From: Hymenobacter psychrophilus
GTDB lineage: Bacteria > Bacteroidota > Bacteroidia > Cytophagales > Hymenobacteraceae
Reading direction: 5' to 3'
Assembly: GCF_900107135.1 (NCBI RefSeq)
Contig: NZ_FNOV01000011.1
Span: 62,001-126,000 of the forward strand
DNA: 64,000 nucleotides
This document shows, piece by piece, positions 41,270 to 50,076 of this stretch. A program made the translations under genes and the position numbers. The notes beneath the pieces were generated by a model. It was not told the DNA's origin. It worked only from the letters and a program-made list of their open reading frames with translations, and made no database searches. Every line of letters begins with the position of its first letter. Position 1 is the first letter of the stretch.

Positions 41270-41307
41270 ACGGATGCGTGAAGGCATGATCCGGCGAATG
41301 AGTTACG

Positions 41308-41412
41308 AAGAGCGTCATTCAAGGCGAAGCAAAGCAGCGCGCGTGAAGTCGTTGGGTTATCCTGACAGCCTGAGCACGCGAGGTTCGTCGCTTCGCCTTG
41401 AATGACGTTCTT
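41308..41412. repeat. Inverted repeat (23-nt outer arms) between adaptor and gpsA
   Basis: Outer arms 41308-41330 and 41390-41412 pair with one mismatch (GCGTCATTCAAGGCGAAGC type); inner CGCGCGTG / CACGCGAG pairs partly. Lies between co-directional genes; a weaker relative of the GTCATTCTGAGC family. Confidence 0.8.
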
Positions 41413-41474
41413 TGTTAACCGGGTTACTCAATCACGCTTTCCTCCTTCCCCTTTATCTATCACCCCACCCACTC

Positions 41475-42464
41475 TTGGAAAAAATAGCCATGCTCGGCGG
41501 GGGCTCCTGGGCCACCGCACTCACCAAAATTCTGTCGGAAAACGGCGGCCGCGTGCATTGGTGGATGCGCGGCAAAGAGGACGTGCAGCACTTGCTGCGC
41601 ACCCGCCACAACCCGCGCTACCTCTCGTCGGTGGCTCACGACCTGGACTACGTGCTGCCCACTACCGACCTGAAGGAAGCCGTGGGCGCCGCCGACTGGC
41701 TGGTGCTGGCCGTGCCGGCTGCCTTCGTGCAGAGCGCCCTCGATAAGCTCGACCGCGACGCGCTGAAGGGCAAACGGGTAATTTCGGCCATTAAGGGCAT
41801 GATTCCGGGCAAAAACGTGCTCGTGACCGACTACGTGGCCGAGCGGTTCAAGCTGCCCCACACCCGCCTGGGCGTAATAGCTGGTCCCTGCCACGCCGAG
41901 GAAGTGGCTCTCGAAAAGCAGAGCTACCTGACCATCGGCTCGCCCGACATGGAGCTGGCCGAGGACTTCTGCCGGCTGCTGCGCAACCGCTACGTGAAGG
42001 CCAACCCCGCCACCGACCTCGACGGCATTGAGTACTGCGCCGTGATGAAGAACATCATTGCCCTAACCGGCGGTATTGCCCACGGCCTGGGCTACGGCGA
42101 CAATTTCCAGGCGGTACTGGTGAGCAACGCCGTGCAGGAAATGCGCCGCTTTGCCCATGCCCTCAACCCCCAGCCCCGCGACCTGTCGGGCTCGGCCTAC
42201 CTGGGCGATTTGCTGGTGACAGCCTATTCGCAGTTCTCGCGCAACCGCACTTTCGGCAACATGGTGGGCCGGGGTTACTCCGTAAAATCGGCCCAGCTGG
42301 AGATGAATATGATTGCCGAGGGCTACTACGCCGTCAAGAGCATCCACGAAATCAACCGCAAGCTGCAGGTGGCCATGCCCATCACCACGGCGGCCTATAA
42401 CATTCTCTATGAGAAGATTGCGCCGGCCATCGAGATTGAGCTGCTGAAGGAAAAGCTGAAGTAG
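41475..42464 (+). CDS. gpsA: NAD(P)H-dependent glycerol-3-phosphate dehydrogenase
   Basis: 329 residues. Reduces dihydroxyacetone phosphate to sn-glycerol 3-phosphate for phospholipid synthesis. Rossmann motif IAMLGGGSWATALTKIL directly after the start, then VISAIKGMIPGKN, VIAGPCHAEEVAL, VMKNIIALTGGIAHGLGYGDN (catalytic Lys in VMKN) and SGSAYLGDLLVTAYS with RNRTFGNMVGRG. TTG at 41475 is the initiator, since it places the Rossmann strand 3 residues in, as in homologues; the longer frame to 41412 runs into the preceding inverted repeat. Confidence 0.94.
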   Translation: MEKIAMLGGGSWATALTKILSENGGRVHWWMRGKEDVQHLLRTRHNPRYLSSVAHDLDYVLPTTDLKEAVGAADWLVLAVPAAFVQSALDKLDRDALKGKRVISAIKGMIPGKNVLVTDYVAERFKLPHTRLGVIAGPCHAEEVALEKQSYLTIGSPDMELAEDFCRLLRNRYVKANPATDLDGIEYCAVMKNIIALTGGIAHGLGYGDNFQAVLVSNAVQEMRRFAHALNPQPRDLSGSAYLGDLLVTAYSQFSRNRTFGNMVGRGYSVKSAQLEMNMIAEGYYAVKSIHEINRKLQVAMPITTAAYNILYEKIAPAIEIELLKEKLK

Positions 42465-42590
42465 CCGGGGCGCGTGGGGCCAGCCGTTGGCCGGACCAAT
42501 TGGCCCGGGCCGCGCAACTACGCACAGTCCGACTATTATTTCCTTCTTTAGGCTGATATTTACTCACCAAACCACCAATACCACCACACC

Positions 42591-43001
42591 ATGGGAGCCT
42601 GGGGCTACTATAACTTCGACAACGACACGGCCGCCGACTTTGCCGAAGATTTCAAAGCTGAACCCTCCGCCGGGGTGCTCGAACTGGCCCTGGCCGCCAC
42701 GGTAGACTCCGAGGATTACCTCGACGCCGACGTGGCCAACGAGGCGCTGGCAGCGGCCGAAATTGTGGCCGCCATCTTGGGTAAGCCCGCCCGCAACTTC
42801 CCCGCCGACCTGCTGGGCATCATTCCGCGCCTCGATTTGAGCCATATTGAGCCCCTGCGGAAGCCGGCCCAGCAGGCCGTGCGCGCCGTGCTCGGGTCCG
42901 ATTCGGAGCTGCGCGAACTGTGGGAGGACTCCGACGAGTTCGAGAACTGGGAGGATTTGCAGCGGCAACTGCTCAAGCGCCTCGATAAGCCGGGTGCCTA
43001 G
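42591..43001 (+). CDS. DUF4259 domain protein
   Basis: 136 residues matching DUF4259, a small cytoplasmic domain of unknown function: MGAWGYYNFDNDTAADFAED at the N-terminus is its hallmark, followed by an acidic helical body (VANEALAAAEIVAAILGKPA) and acidic C-terminus (ELWEDSDEFENWEDLQRQLL). It ends one base before the GTG of the next gene, so the two are translationally coupled. No catalytic residues apparent. Confidence 0.88.
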   Translation: MGAWGYYNFDNDTAADFAEDFKAEPSAGVLELALAATVDSEDYLDADVANEALAAAEIVAAILGKPARNFPADLLGIIPRLDLSHIEPLRKPAQQAVRAVLGSDSELRELWEDSDEFENWEDLQRQLLKRLDKPGA

Positions 43002-43002
43002 C

Positions 43003-43443
43003 GTGGCGGGCGCGGGCGGCTGGCTGGGACTGGCGCTGCTGGCGGCGCTGTGCCTGGCCGGCTATAACTTCTTTATCAAGCTGGCGGCGGGCCACATTGC
43101 TGCCGCCGCCGGGGCCGTAGTGCTGCAACTGGTAGCCGCCACGCTGGGCGGCATCTGGCTGCTGAGCCTGCACCTGAAAGGCACCCCACTGCCTGTTACG
43201 GGCCGGGGACTGGGGCTGGCCGCGCTGGCGGGCCTGGGCGTAGGCCTGGCCGAAATCCTGACCTTTATAGTGTTCGAGCGGGGCGTGCCCGCCTCGGTGG
43301 GCACGCCTATCATCGTGGGTGGCTCGGTGCTGCTGACGGCCCTGCTGGGCGTGCTGGTAGCCCGCGAAACGCTAGCGTGGCCGCAGGCGCTGGGGCTGCT
43401 GGCCATTGTGGGTGGGGTGGTGCTGCTGGCCCGGGGCGCCTAG
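43003..43443 (+). CDS. EamA-family (DMT) small membrane transporter
   Basis: 146 residues from the GTG at 43003, about five membrane helices (LGLALLAALCLAGYNFFIKL, LQLVAATLGGIWLLSLHL, LAALAGLGVGLAEILTFIVF, IIVGGSVLLTALLGVLVA, ALGLLAIVGGVVLLARG). One EamA unit (half the usual ten-helix size), so it would act as a dimer. Substrate unknown. Coupled to the DUF4259 gene; nothing connects them functionally. GTG is preferred because an upstream start would lie out of phase within the DUF4259 gene. Confidence 0.85.
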   Translation: MAGAGGWLGLALLAALCLAGYNFFIKLAAGHIAAAAGAVVLQLVAATLGGIWLLSLHLKGTPLPVTGRGLGLAALAGLGVGLAEILTFIVFERGVPASVGTPIIVGGSVLLTALLGVLVARETLAWPQALGLLAIVGGVVLLARGA

Positions 43444-43526
43444 CCGAGTTGTTTGGTGGGGCACTGGGTAGTAGGTGGCTATACCCATTCGCAGTAGCCA
43501 ATTGGTAGCGAATAGCCTCCGCATGG

Positions 43527-43940
43527 CTAGCTAACGGGTAAGTTGCGTTGGAAGTGCAGTTGCAGAAGCTGGTCGATTTTCTCTTTAGTGAGCGGCTTGC
43601 TGACCAGCCCGGCAATGTTGAGCTCTTCCAGGCGGCTCAGGTCGCGGGCGTCCATGGTGGTTGTGAGCATGATGATGACGGTGGCCCGGCTTTGGGCGAG
43701 CGGGAGCTGCCGGAAGGCCTCCAGAAAGGCAATGCCCCCCATGCCGGGCATTTTCACGTCGAGCAGAATCAGGGCGGGCTCGTGGAGGTCGGACATGCCG
43801 GCAACCAACTCCAGGGCCTGCGCCCCGTCCTCGGCCGTCAGCAAACGGTCGGTCACATCGAGCTGCCGGAAGAGCAGCTCGTTCAAGAAATTATTGGTCG
43901 AGTCGTCATCGACCAGCAGCACGCTTGAAAGCTTTTCCAT
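43527..43940 (-). CDS. Single-domain response regulator (CheY-like)
   Basis: 137 residues, one receiver domain and no output domain. VLLVDDDSTNNFLNELLF holds the acidic pocket (Asp-Asp), LILLDVKMPGMGGIAFLEAF the phospho-acceptor Asp (about 62), IIMLTTTMDARD the Thr switch, and GLVSKPLTKEKI the conserved Lys-Pro. It follows the PAS histidine kinase on the same strand with only 15 bases between, so the two form a pair; output must pass to another protein or through kinase feedback. Confidence 0.93.
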   Translation of the reverse strand: MEKLSSVLLVDDDSTNNFLNELLFRQLDVTDRLLTAEDGAQALELVAGMSDLHEPALILLDVKMPGMGGIAFLEAFRQLPLAQSRATVIIMLTTTMDARDLSRLEELNIAGLVSKPLTKEKIDQLLQLHFQRNLPVS

Positions 43941-43955
43941 GAGCAGGTGAGGGGG

Positions 43956-46900
43956 TTAGGCCGGCAAGAGCACGGTGAAGGTGGAGCCTACGCCGGGCTG
44001 GCTCTCCACGGTAATAGTGCCGCCGGCGTTTTCTACCAGGCGCTTCACCATAAACAGGCCCACGCCCGAACCTTCTACGTGCACGTGCAGGCGGCGGAAC
44101 ATGCCGAACAGCTCGGCCTGCTGCGCGGTGTTCAGACCCAGGCCATTGTCCTGCACGGCCAGCACCAGCTGGGTGGGCGTGCAATGGGCCCGCAGCTGCA
44201 CCTGGGCCGGCCGGTCGGGGGCACGGTACTTCACGGCGTTGCTCAGCAGGTTGTACACCACAGAGCGCAGGGTTTTGGGCGCCACGCGCACGGCCTGGCA
44301 ATCTTCCACCGTTACGCTGAGCGCCACGCTGGCCGCTTCGATAAGCGGGGCCAAGTCGAGGCGCACGCCCGCGACCAGGTCGGACAGGTCTATCGTTTCG
44401 GGGGCTTCGGCCTGTTGCAGCTGCGAGATGTCGGTCAGGTGGCCGATGGTCTGCTGGAAGCGCATCACCGAATCCTCCATCATACTAAACAGGCGCGGCA
44501 CCAGCGGAGCCTCCAGCGCCTCGGGCGGCAGTTGCTGGCGCAGGGCCAGCAGCAGGCCTTCGATGTTGGAAATCGGGGCTTTGAGGTCGTGCGAGGCCGT
44601 GTAGACGAACGTGTCGAGGTCGGTGTTGGTCCGAATCAGGCGGGCGTTGGTGTCGTGCAGCTCGGCATTAGTGAGCTGCATTTCCTGGTTGAGCTGCTGC
44701 ACCTGCTGGCGGGCCCGCACCTGGTCCGTTACCTCGACGGCCACGCAGGCAATGCCGATAACCTCGCCCTGCGCTTCGTCGCGCAGGGGTTGAAACACGA
44801 GGCTGAAGTAGCCCACCTCGTCGGGCTGGTGGTAGTTCAAGCGCGCGGGCATTTCCTTCACCGACAGCGTTTCGCCGCTCTCCCACACCTGGCGCATCAA
44901 CTCCGGCAGGCCCTGGCTGGTCAGCTCCGTCATCACCTCGAAATAAGGCTTGCCGATGAGCTGCTGCTGAGTCCGACCTAAGATCTGTTCCATAAGCGGA
45001 TTGACGATGCTGAACACATAATCTGGTCCCTCGGCTACCCAGATGGCGGTAGGCGACTGCTCGAACACCGCTTCGACCAGCTGCTGCTGCGCCTCGCGGG
45101 CCTCGCGGGCCAGCACCTGCTCGGTTACTTCATGAATGAAAACGGCCACCCCGGCAATTCGCTCGTGCTCGCGGTAGGCCTGGTAAGTGAACGTGATGTA
45201 GCGGGGCTTGCCGCCCGGTGCGGCCGTGCGCAACGGCTGCTCCAGGCCCTGGTACGTTTCGCCCGTGGTATACACCCGATCGAGGCGGCCGATAACGTCG
45301 GGCGAGGCCATGCCGGGGTAAACCTCCACTACGGGCCGCCCAAGGATGTTCTGGGTCGGATACAACTCGGCAAAGGCCGTGTTGAAGTACTCGATTCGGT
45401 GGTCGGGCTCGCGCAACAGGGCTACGGCCACCGGGGCCTGCTCGAAGAGGGCGAGCAACTCCTGGCGCTCCTCGGCGCTACGCTGGGCGCTGGCCAGCAG
45501 GGCGGCCTGCATAATTTCGGCATCGCGGCGGCTTACCACCTGCTCGGTCACGTCGTAGGCGAAAGCGGCCACGCCCACAATGCGGCCCTCCTCGCGGTAG
45601 GCTTGGTAAGTAAATGTAACGTAGCGCGGGCTGCCGGGGTAGAGGTTGGCCAGGGGCATGTCGAGCACGGCCTGCGGCTCGCCGGTTTCAAACACGCGGT
45701 CGAGTAGCTCGACCAGGCCGGCCAGTTTGATGCGCGGATACACTTCGGCCAGCACATGGCCCTGCATATCGCGGCCCGCCCATTCTTCGGGCGGGAACAG
45801 TTCCTCGAAGGCGGGGTTGAAGTAGTCGATGCGGTGGTCGGGTTCGCGCAGCAGCACAATGGCTACTGGCGTCTGGGCAAATATCTGGTAGAGCTCCTGG
45901 CGCTGCTGGGCCCGGCGCTGCACGGCGGCCAGCGCGGCGGCCTGCAACGTGTCGGCCTGGCGGCGGGCGCGCACCTGTTCGGTGGTATCGAGAATGAAGA
46001 CCAGAATGCCCTGTACCTGACCCTGGCGGTCAGTGAGCGGTTGGTAGGAAAAGTCGATGTATTGCTGGCTAGCAGGACCGGTAGGCTGCTCCAGCACAAT
46101 GGAAATCTCCTGGTCGCTGAATGCTTCGCCGGTGGCATACACGCGGTCGAGCAACGACAGAAACCCTTGTTCCATCAGTTCCGGCAGCACGTCGGCCACC
46201 TTCCGGCCCAGGGCGGCCCGGTTGCCGGTAAGCGTATAGTATCGATGGTTGAAGAACGCGAAATGGTGCTCCGGTCCCATCAGGGTGGCTACCGAGGCGG
46301 GTACCTGGCGCAGAATTTGGCGCAGCAGGTTTTGCTGTTCCTGCTGCTGCTCGCGCTGGTCCTGGGCCTCGCGCAGGGCGGCGTGGGCTTCGGCTGTGCG
46401 CGCCCGCACGCGCACTTCCAGCTCCTCGTTAAGCTGCTGCACCTGCTGGCGGGCCAGCACCTGCTCCGTCACTTCGGTGGCCACCACCATAGCCCCATAG
46501 ATGCTGCCATCGGCCTCGTACATGGCCACGTACACGAAATCCCAGTACACGGTGTCGCGGCGGCCGTCGCGCTCGTGCACGGCCGGCATGGCGTGGGCCA
46601 CGTAGGGCTTGCCGGTCGCCATTACGCCATCGAGCAGCTGCTCGTAGCCCATGCCGGCCACTTCGGGCAGGGCCTCGAACAGGCCCTTGCCGATGATTTG
46701 CTCTGGGGTGCGGCCCCATAGCCGGCACACGGTGGGGTTGGCCAGCTCGATAATATACTGCGGCCCCCGGTACACGGCAATGGCCACCGGGGCCTGCTCA
46801 AACACGCGCTTCAGCTCGCCCTGCTGGCGCTCGGCCGCCGCCCGGGCGGCCCGCTCGCGGGCCTGGCTTTCACGCAATGCCTTTTCCACGCGGGTCCGCG

Positions 46901-47291
46901 ACTGTTCGTTGCCATCGGCGAAGCTGACCACCAGCACCCCTTCGTAGCGCTGGGCCTGCAGTATATAGTAAGCATCCAGCCCATCGTACTGGTAAAGGTT
47001 CTGGCGCTGGGCCAGTTGGCCCGACTGGAAGGCGTCGCGGTAGAACCCAAAAACCCCCGTTTGTTGCGCCGTTGGAAACAAGGTCAGAAAGGAGGCAGTG
47101 GGGCGCTCCGGCAGATTCAGCATTTGCTGGGCGGCGGGGTTGAGACGCTCCCAGGCGAAATCAACCAGCTCCTGCCCATCGGCCGCGTACAGGGGCCGCA
47201 ACAGCAGGGTGCCGTTGAGGGAAGTCGTTAGTAAAACCTCTGCTAATCCGGCCGGATTCAGGTCGGAGAAAGAGGATGCAGGAGCAGACAT
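43956..47291 (-). CDS. Multi-PAS sensor histidine kinase
   Basis: 1111 residues, cytoplasmic (no signal peptide or membrane helix). About six PAS-like units: an N-terminal one (~10-135) and five with the same pattern (FEQAPVAIAVYRGPQYIIEL, QVPASVATLMGPEHHFAFF, FAQTPVAIVLLREPDHRIDY, FEQAPVAVALLREPDHRIEY, FEQSPTAIWVAEGPDYVFSI) joined by QVQQLN-type coiled coils. The third and fourth of these are close duplicates. HisKA: TASHDLKAPISNIEG (His about 900); HATPase_c: LLSNAVKYRAPD, DNGLGLN, GSGVGLFMVKRL. Operon with the response regulator at 43527. Promoter TACCTTTG at 47363-47370. Confidence 0.95.
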   Translation of the reverse strand: MSAPASSFSDLNPAGLAEVLLTTSLNGTLLLRPLYAADGQELVDFAWERLNPAAQQMLNLPERPTASFLTLFPTAQQTGVFGFYRDAFQSGQLAQRQNLYQYDGLDAYYILQAQRYEGVLVVSFADGNEQSRTRVEKALRESQARERAARAAAERQQGELKRVFEQAPVAIAVYRGPQYIIELANPTVCRLWGRTPEQIIGKGLFEALPEVAGMGYEQLLDGVMATGKPYVAHAMPAVHERDGRRDTVYWDFVYVAMYEADGSIYGAMVVATEVTEQVLARQQVQQLNEELEVRVRARTAEAHAALREAQDQREQQQEQQNLLRQILRQVPASVATLMGPEHHFAFFNHRYYTLTGNRAALGRKVADVLPELMEQGFLSLLDRVYATGEAFSDQEISIVLEQPTGPASQQYIDFSYQPLTDRQGQVQGILVFILDTTEQVRARRQADTLQAAALAAVQRRAQQRQELYQIFAQTPVAIVLLREPDHRIDYFNPAFEELFPPEEWAGRDMQGHVLAEVYPRIKLAGLVELLDRVFETGEPQAVLDMPLANLYPGSPRYVTFTYQAYREEGRIVGVAAFAYDVTEQVVSRRDAEIMQAALLASAQRSAEERQELLALFEQAPVAVALLREPDHRIEYFNTAFAELYPTQNILGRPVVEVYPGMASPDVIGRLDRVYTTGETYQGLEQPLRTAAPGGKPRYITFTYQAYREHERIAGVAVFIHEVTEQVLAREAREAQQQLVEAVFEQSPTAIWVAEGPDYVFSIVNPLMEQILGRTQQQLIGKPYFEVMTELTSQGLPELMRQVWESGETLSVKEMPARLNYHQPDEVGYFSLVFQPLRDEAQGEVIGIACVAVEVTDQVRARQQVQQLNQEMQLTNAELHDTNARLIRTNTDLDTFVYTASHDLKAPISNIEGLLLALRQQLPPEALEAPLVPRLFSMMEDSVMRFQQTIGHLTDISQLQQAEAPETIDLSDLVAGVRLDLAPLIEAASVALSVTVEDCQAVRVAPKTLRSVVYNLLSNAVKYRAPDRPAQVQLRAHCTPTQLVLAVQDNGLGLNTAQQAELFGMFRRLHVHVEGSGVGLFMVKRLVENAGGTITVESQPGVGSTFTVLLPA

Positions 47292-47352
47292 AAGGGGGCA
47301 ACGAGGAAATACAACGACTGGCAGTGGCGGCCAATTGGCGCGGTACGGCGCT

Positions 47353-47370
47353 TAGCTTTGTGCAAAGGTA
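47353..47370. promoter_or_regulatory. Overlapping opposed -7 boxes upstream of the PAS kinase
   Basis: TAGCTTTG on the plus strand (47353-47360) and TACCTTTG on the minus strand (47363-47370), two bases apart. The minus box suits the kinase (72 bases from its start). The plus box could be a second start for the GAF gene. Confidence 0.5.
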
Positions 47371-47499
47371 AACGGGGGTGCCTACGATGCCGCCTGGTAC
47401 CCGGCAAATAAGGGTGGGCGGCTCCCAAGGGCCATTAGGAGAGTAGCGAGCCTGAATACGAGCGTAGTACGGCTTCGGCCGTCGAAAGGAGGTAAACCG

Positions 47500-47507
47500 T
47501 ACCTTTG
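47500..47507 (+). promoter_or_regulatory. Candidate -7 promoter box for the GAF gene
   Basis: TACCTTTG on the plus strand, exact TAnnTTTG, 29 bases before the ATG at 47537. Confidence 0.55.
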
Positions 47508-47536
47508 TCCACGATAACGTTTCCTCATAACCAGCC

Positions 47537-48016
47537 ATGCCCGACGAAATCAGCGAGTTTAGGCGTGTAATGCAGCAGCAGGGCTTGCACGCAGCCCTAC
47601 AGTATCTCAACCGTCGCACGCCACACCGCTACACTGGAGTATTTCGGTTCGATGGCGAGATGTTGCGCAACGAGGCCCTGTTCGACCGCCTCCAGCCCGC
47701 CCTGGAGCAGGGGGGTGATGCGCCCATGGCCGTGACGTACTGCTCGTTGGTAGGCCAGCAGCAGGCCCCGCTGGAAATCATCGACGCCACCACCGATGCC
47801 CGCGTCCGGGGCCTCATCGATACGGCTGTGGTTTCCTACTGCGGGGTGCTGATACGTGATGCCCAGGGCCAGCCCTTCGGTACGCTGTGCCACTACGACA
47901 TGCAGCGCTGCCAGGAGCGCACCACCGACCAGCCCCTGCTCGAAGCGGCCGCCACGCTGTTCTACGAGCAGCTGCAAGGGGGCCTGTTCGGGAAGAAAAC
48001 GAACTCCGCCCTGTAA
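47537..48016 (+). CDS. GAF-domain-like sensor protein
   Basis: 159 residues, one GAF-like domain. MPDEISEFRRVMQQQGLHAALQYLNRR is followed by the sheet and pocket (YTGVFRFDGEMLRNEALFDR, MAVTYCSLVGQQQAPLEI, YCGVLIRDAQGQPFGTLCHY). The last part with AVVSYCGVLI...GTLCHYD is typical GAF. No catalytic output, so likely a ligand or light/redox sensor acting through protein contact. Embedded among histidine kinases on the opposite strand. C-terminal ~20 residues are probably disordered. Confidence 0.85.
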   Translation: MPDEISEFRRVMQQQGLHAALQYLNRRTPHRYTGVFRFDGEMLRNEALFDRLQPALEQGGDAPMAVTYCSLVGQQQAPLEIIDATTDARVRGLIDTAVVSYCGVLIRDAQGQPFGTLCHYDMQRCQERTTDQPLLEAAATLFYEQLQGGLFGKKTNSAL

Positions 48017-48051
48017 ATACACCCACCCTCATTTCTGCCCGGGTGGCGGGC

Positions 48052-50052
48052 TTAGCTGGCGGCCGAGTCTGGGTCCGGGGGCAGGAGCAGGGCGATGCTG
48101 ATGGTAGTGCCCTGCCCGGGCTGGGAGCTAATAGCCAGCGTACCGCCCAGCAACTCTACGCGGTTGCGAATGCCAGCCAAACCAATACCGCCGCTGGCCG
48201 GAGTGGGGGCGGGCACGAAGCCCACGCCGTCGTCGGTGATGTGGATGCACAACTGCTGCTGCTGCCGGGTCACGGCCAGCGTCACCTGGCGGGCCTGGGC
48301 GTGCTTCATCACGTTGCTGAGCAATTCCTGCACGATGCGGTAGGCCGCCATCTGCACGGGTGGGGGCAGGGGTTCGGTCCCATCTTCCAGGCCCTGCAGG
48401 CGCAAATCGAGGTGCAGCAGGCTCACGGGCACGCGGTCGGCCAACTCGCGCAGGGCGGTGGGCAGGCCAAAATCTTCCAGAATGCGCGGCGTGAGCTCGA
48501 ACGAGATGTTGCGGGTGGCCCGGATGGCTTCCTGCAGCAGCTGCTGGCCGGCGCGCAACGTTTCGGAGTCGGGCAGTTGGGTGAGGTGCAGGCGGGTGGC
48601 GTAGAGCAGCTGGCCCACGCCGTTGTGCAGGGCCTCGGCAATGCGGCGGCGCTCCTCTTCCTGGGTGGTGAGAATGGCCGACAGCACCAGCTGCTGCTGG
48701 CGCAGCTGCAGGCGGGTGGTTTCGGTGCGCTGCTGCTCGCGCTCGGTTACGTCGAGGGCAAACATAATGACCTCGTTGCGTTCGGCATCGAAAAAGCCGT
48801 AGGTCTGGTAGTACATCCGCTCGCCGTTGAGGTCCGTCGAGCCCATAAAATTAATTGACTCGCCGGCCAGCAGGCGGCGGCTGTGCTCGTTAATTGAGGG
48901 GAAGCAGTCGAAGATGGACTGGCCCACCAACTCGTTATCGGCCAGGTGCAGGCGGCGCAGGCCCGCGCCCACCAGCTCGCGGTAGCGGCCCTCGGCGTCG
49001 AGGCGGCCCAGCAGCACCGGCAGGTGGCCCAGAATGCGCTCCAGCAGCTGGGTTTTATAGCTGAGCTCCTGCGCGGTGCGGTGGTGCAGGGTCCGGTCGC
49101 GCACCAGCCCCAGCAGCCGGCCCTGCGGGTGGGCTGGCTCGGGCGCCAGCACATGGCCCGTCAGGCTTACGTAGCGGTCGGGCCGCTGCGCGTCGGGCCG
49201 GCGTAGTTCTACCTCGACGCCTGCCGGGGGCGCGGCGGCCGGCGCGGCCAGCTGCCGGAACCGGGCCTGGTCGGCGGGGTGCAGGTGGGCGGCCACTACG
49301 TCGGCGGGGCGCGGAGCGGCGGCGTAGGGCAGCCCCCAGATGGCCTGGGCGCGGGCGTCGGCCTGCCACTGGTCGGTGGCGAAATCCCAGCTTACCACGC
49401 CCATGGCGGCCGCGTCGAGGGCCTGGCGCAGGCGCTGCTCGCTCTCGGCCAGCGCCCGGGTGGCCTGCTGCTGCTCCGTCACGTCTAGCAGGGCCAGGCG
49501 TGCCAGGGGCTGGTTGGTGGCGGCATCGTGGGCGCAGGTGGCTTCGAGGCGCAGCTCCAGGGGCCGTCCATCGGGGCGCACCAGGGCCAGCGTAATAGCG
49601 TGGCGGGTACTGTCGGTGGGGTCGGCAGTCAGCACCCGGTTCAGGAAGCCGGCAAACTCGGCCCGCTGCCGGAGCTCGACAAACAGCGCCAGCCGGCGGC
49701 CCTGCAGCTGCTGGCGCACCAGCCCCAGCAGCTGGGCCGTACGCAGGTTCAGCTGGCGCAGCGTGCCGGTGGCATCGAGCGTGCAGTAGCCAACGGGCGC
49801 AAATTCGTAGAGGTCGAGGTATTGCACGCGGCTGGCCTCGGCTTCGGCCTGGGCCAGCAGCAGCTCCTCGTACTGCATTTCCAGCTCAATCTGGTGCACC
49901 TGCAGCTCCTGCACCAGCCGCTGCATCTCGGCCGGCGTTTCGGGCGGTGGACTTTGCGTTACCAGCCGCCGCCGCTCGGCCCGGGCCCGCAGCTCGCGCA
50001 AGGCCTCGCCCGCCGCCGCCGAAGCCGGCTGCCGCTCATCGAAATCAGCCAT
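48052..50052 (-). CDS. PAS sensor histidine kinase (NarL-type, HisKA_3)
   Basis: 666 residues, cytoplasmic. N-terminal coiled coil (MQRLVQELQVHQIELEMQYE, ~44-65), then PAS units (~78-190, ~205-325, ~340-450), the last with SIFDCFPSINEHSRRLL. Dimerisation/phospho-acceptor HisKA_3: TQEEERRRIAEALHNGVGQL with His about 476. HATPase_c: LLSNVMKHAQARQVTL, DDGVGFVPAPTP and GIGLAGIRNRVELLGGTLAI. Partner is normally a LuxR/NarL-type regulator, but none lies in the window. Convergent with the GAF gene. Confidence 0.94.
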   Translation of the reverse strand: MADFDERQPASAAAGEALRELRARAERRRLVTQSPPPETPAEMQRLVQELQVHQIELEMQYEELLLAQAEAEASRVQYLDLYEFAPVGYCTLDATGTLRQLNLRTAQLLGLVRQQLQGRRLALFVELRQRAEFAGFLNRVLTADPTDSTRHAITLALVRPDGRPLELRLEATCAHDAATNQPLARLALLDVTEQQQATRALAESEQRLRQALDAAAMGVVSWDFATDQWQADARAQAIWGLPYAAAPRPADVVAAHLHPADQARFRQLAAPAAAPPAGVEVELRRPDAQRPDRYVSLTGHVLAPEPAHPQGRLLGLVRDRTLHHRTAQELSYKTQLLERILGHLPVLLGRLDAEGRYRELVGAGLRRLHLADNELVGQSIFDCFPSINEHSRRLLAGESINFMGSTDLNGERMYYQTYGFFDAERNEVIMFALDVTEREQQRTETTRLQLRQQQLVLSAILTTQEEERRRIAEALHNGVGQLLYATRLHLTQLPDSETLRAGQQLLQEAIRATRNISFELTPRILEDFGLPTALRELADRVPVSLLHLDLRLQGLEDGTEPLPPPVQMAAYRIVQELLSNVMKHAQARQVTLAVTRQQQQLCIHITDDGVGFVPAPTPASGGIGLAGIRNRVELLGGTLAISSQPGQGTTISIALLLPPDPDSAAS

Positions 50053-50076
50053 TTTGGTAGTGATTAGTGATTAACG

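Noticed and set aside
39827..41287. 486-codon minus-strand open frame opposite the HlyD-type adaptor
   Set aside because: Gly/His-rich shadow of a clear HlyD gene.
43003..43443. Start of the EamA gene at 42847
   Set aside because: Residues from 42847 are out-of-frame translation of the DUF4259 gene; the GTG at 43003 follows its stop by one base.
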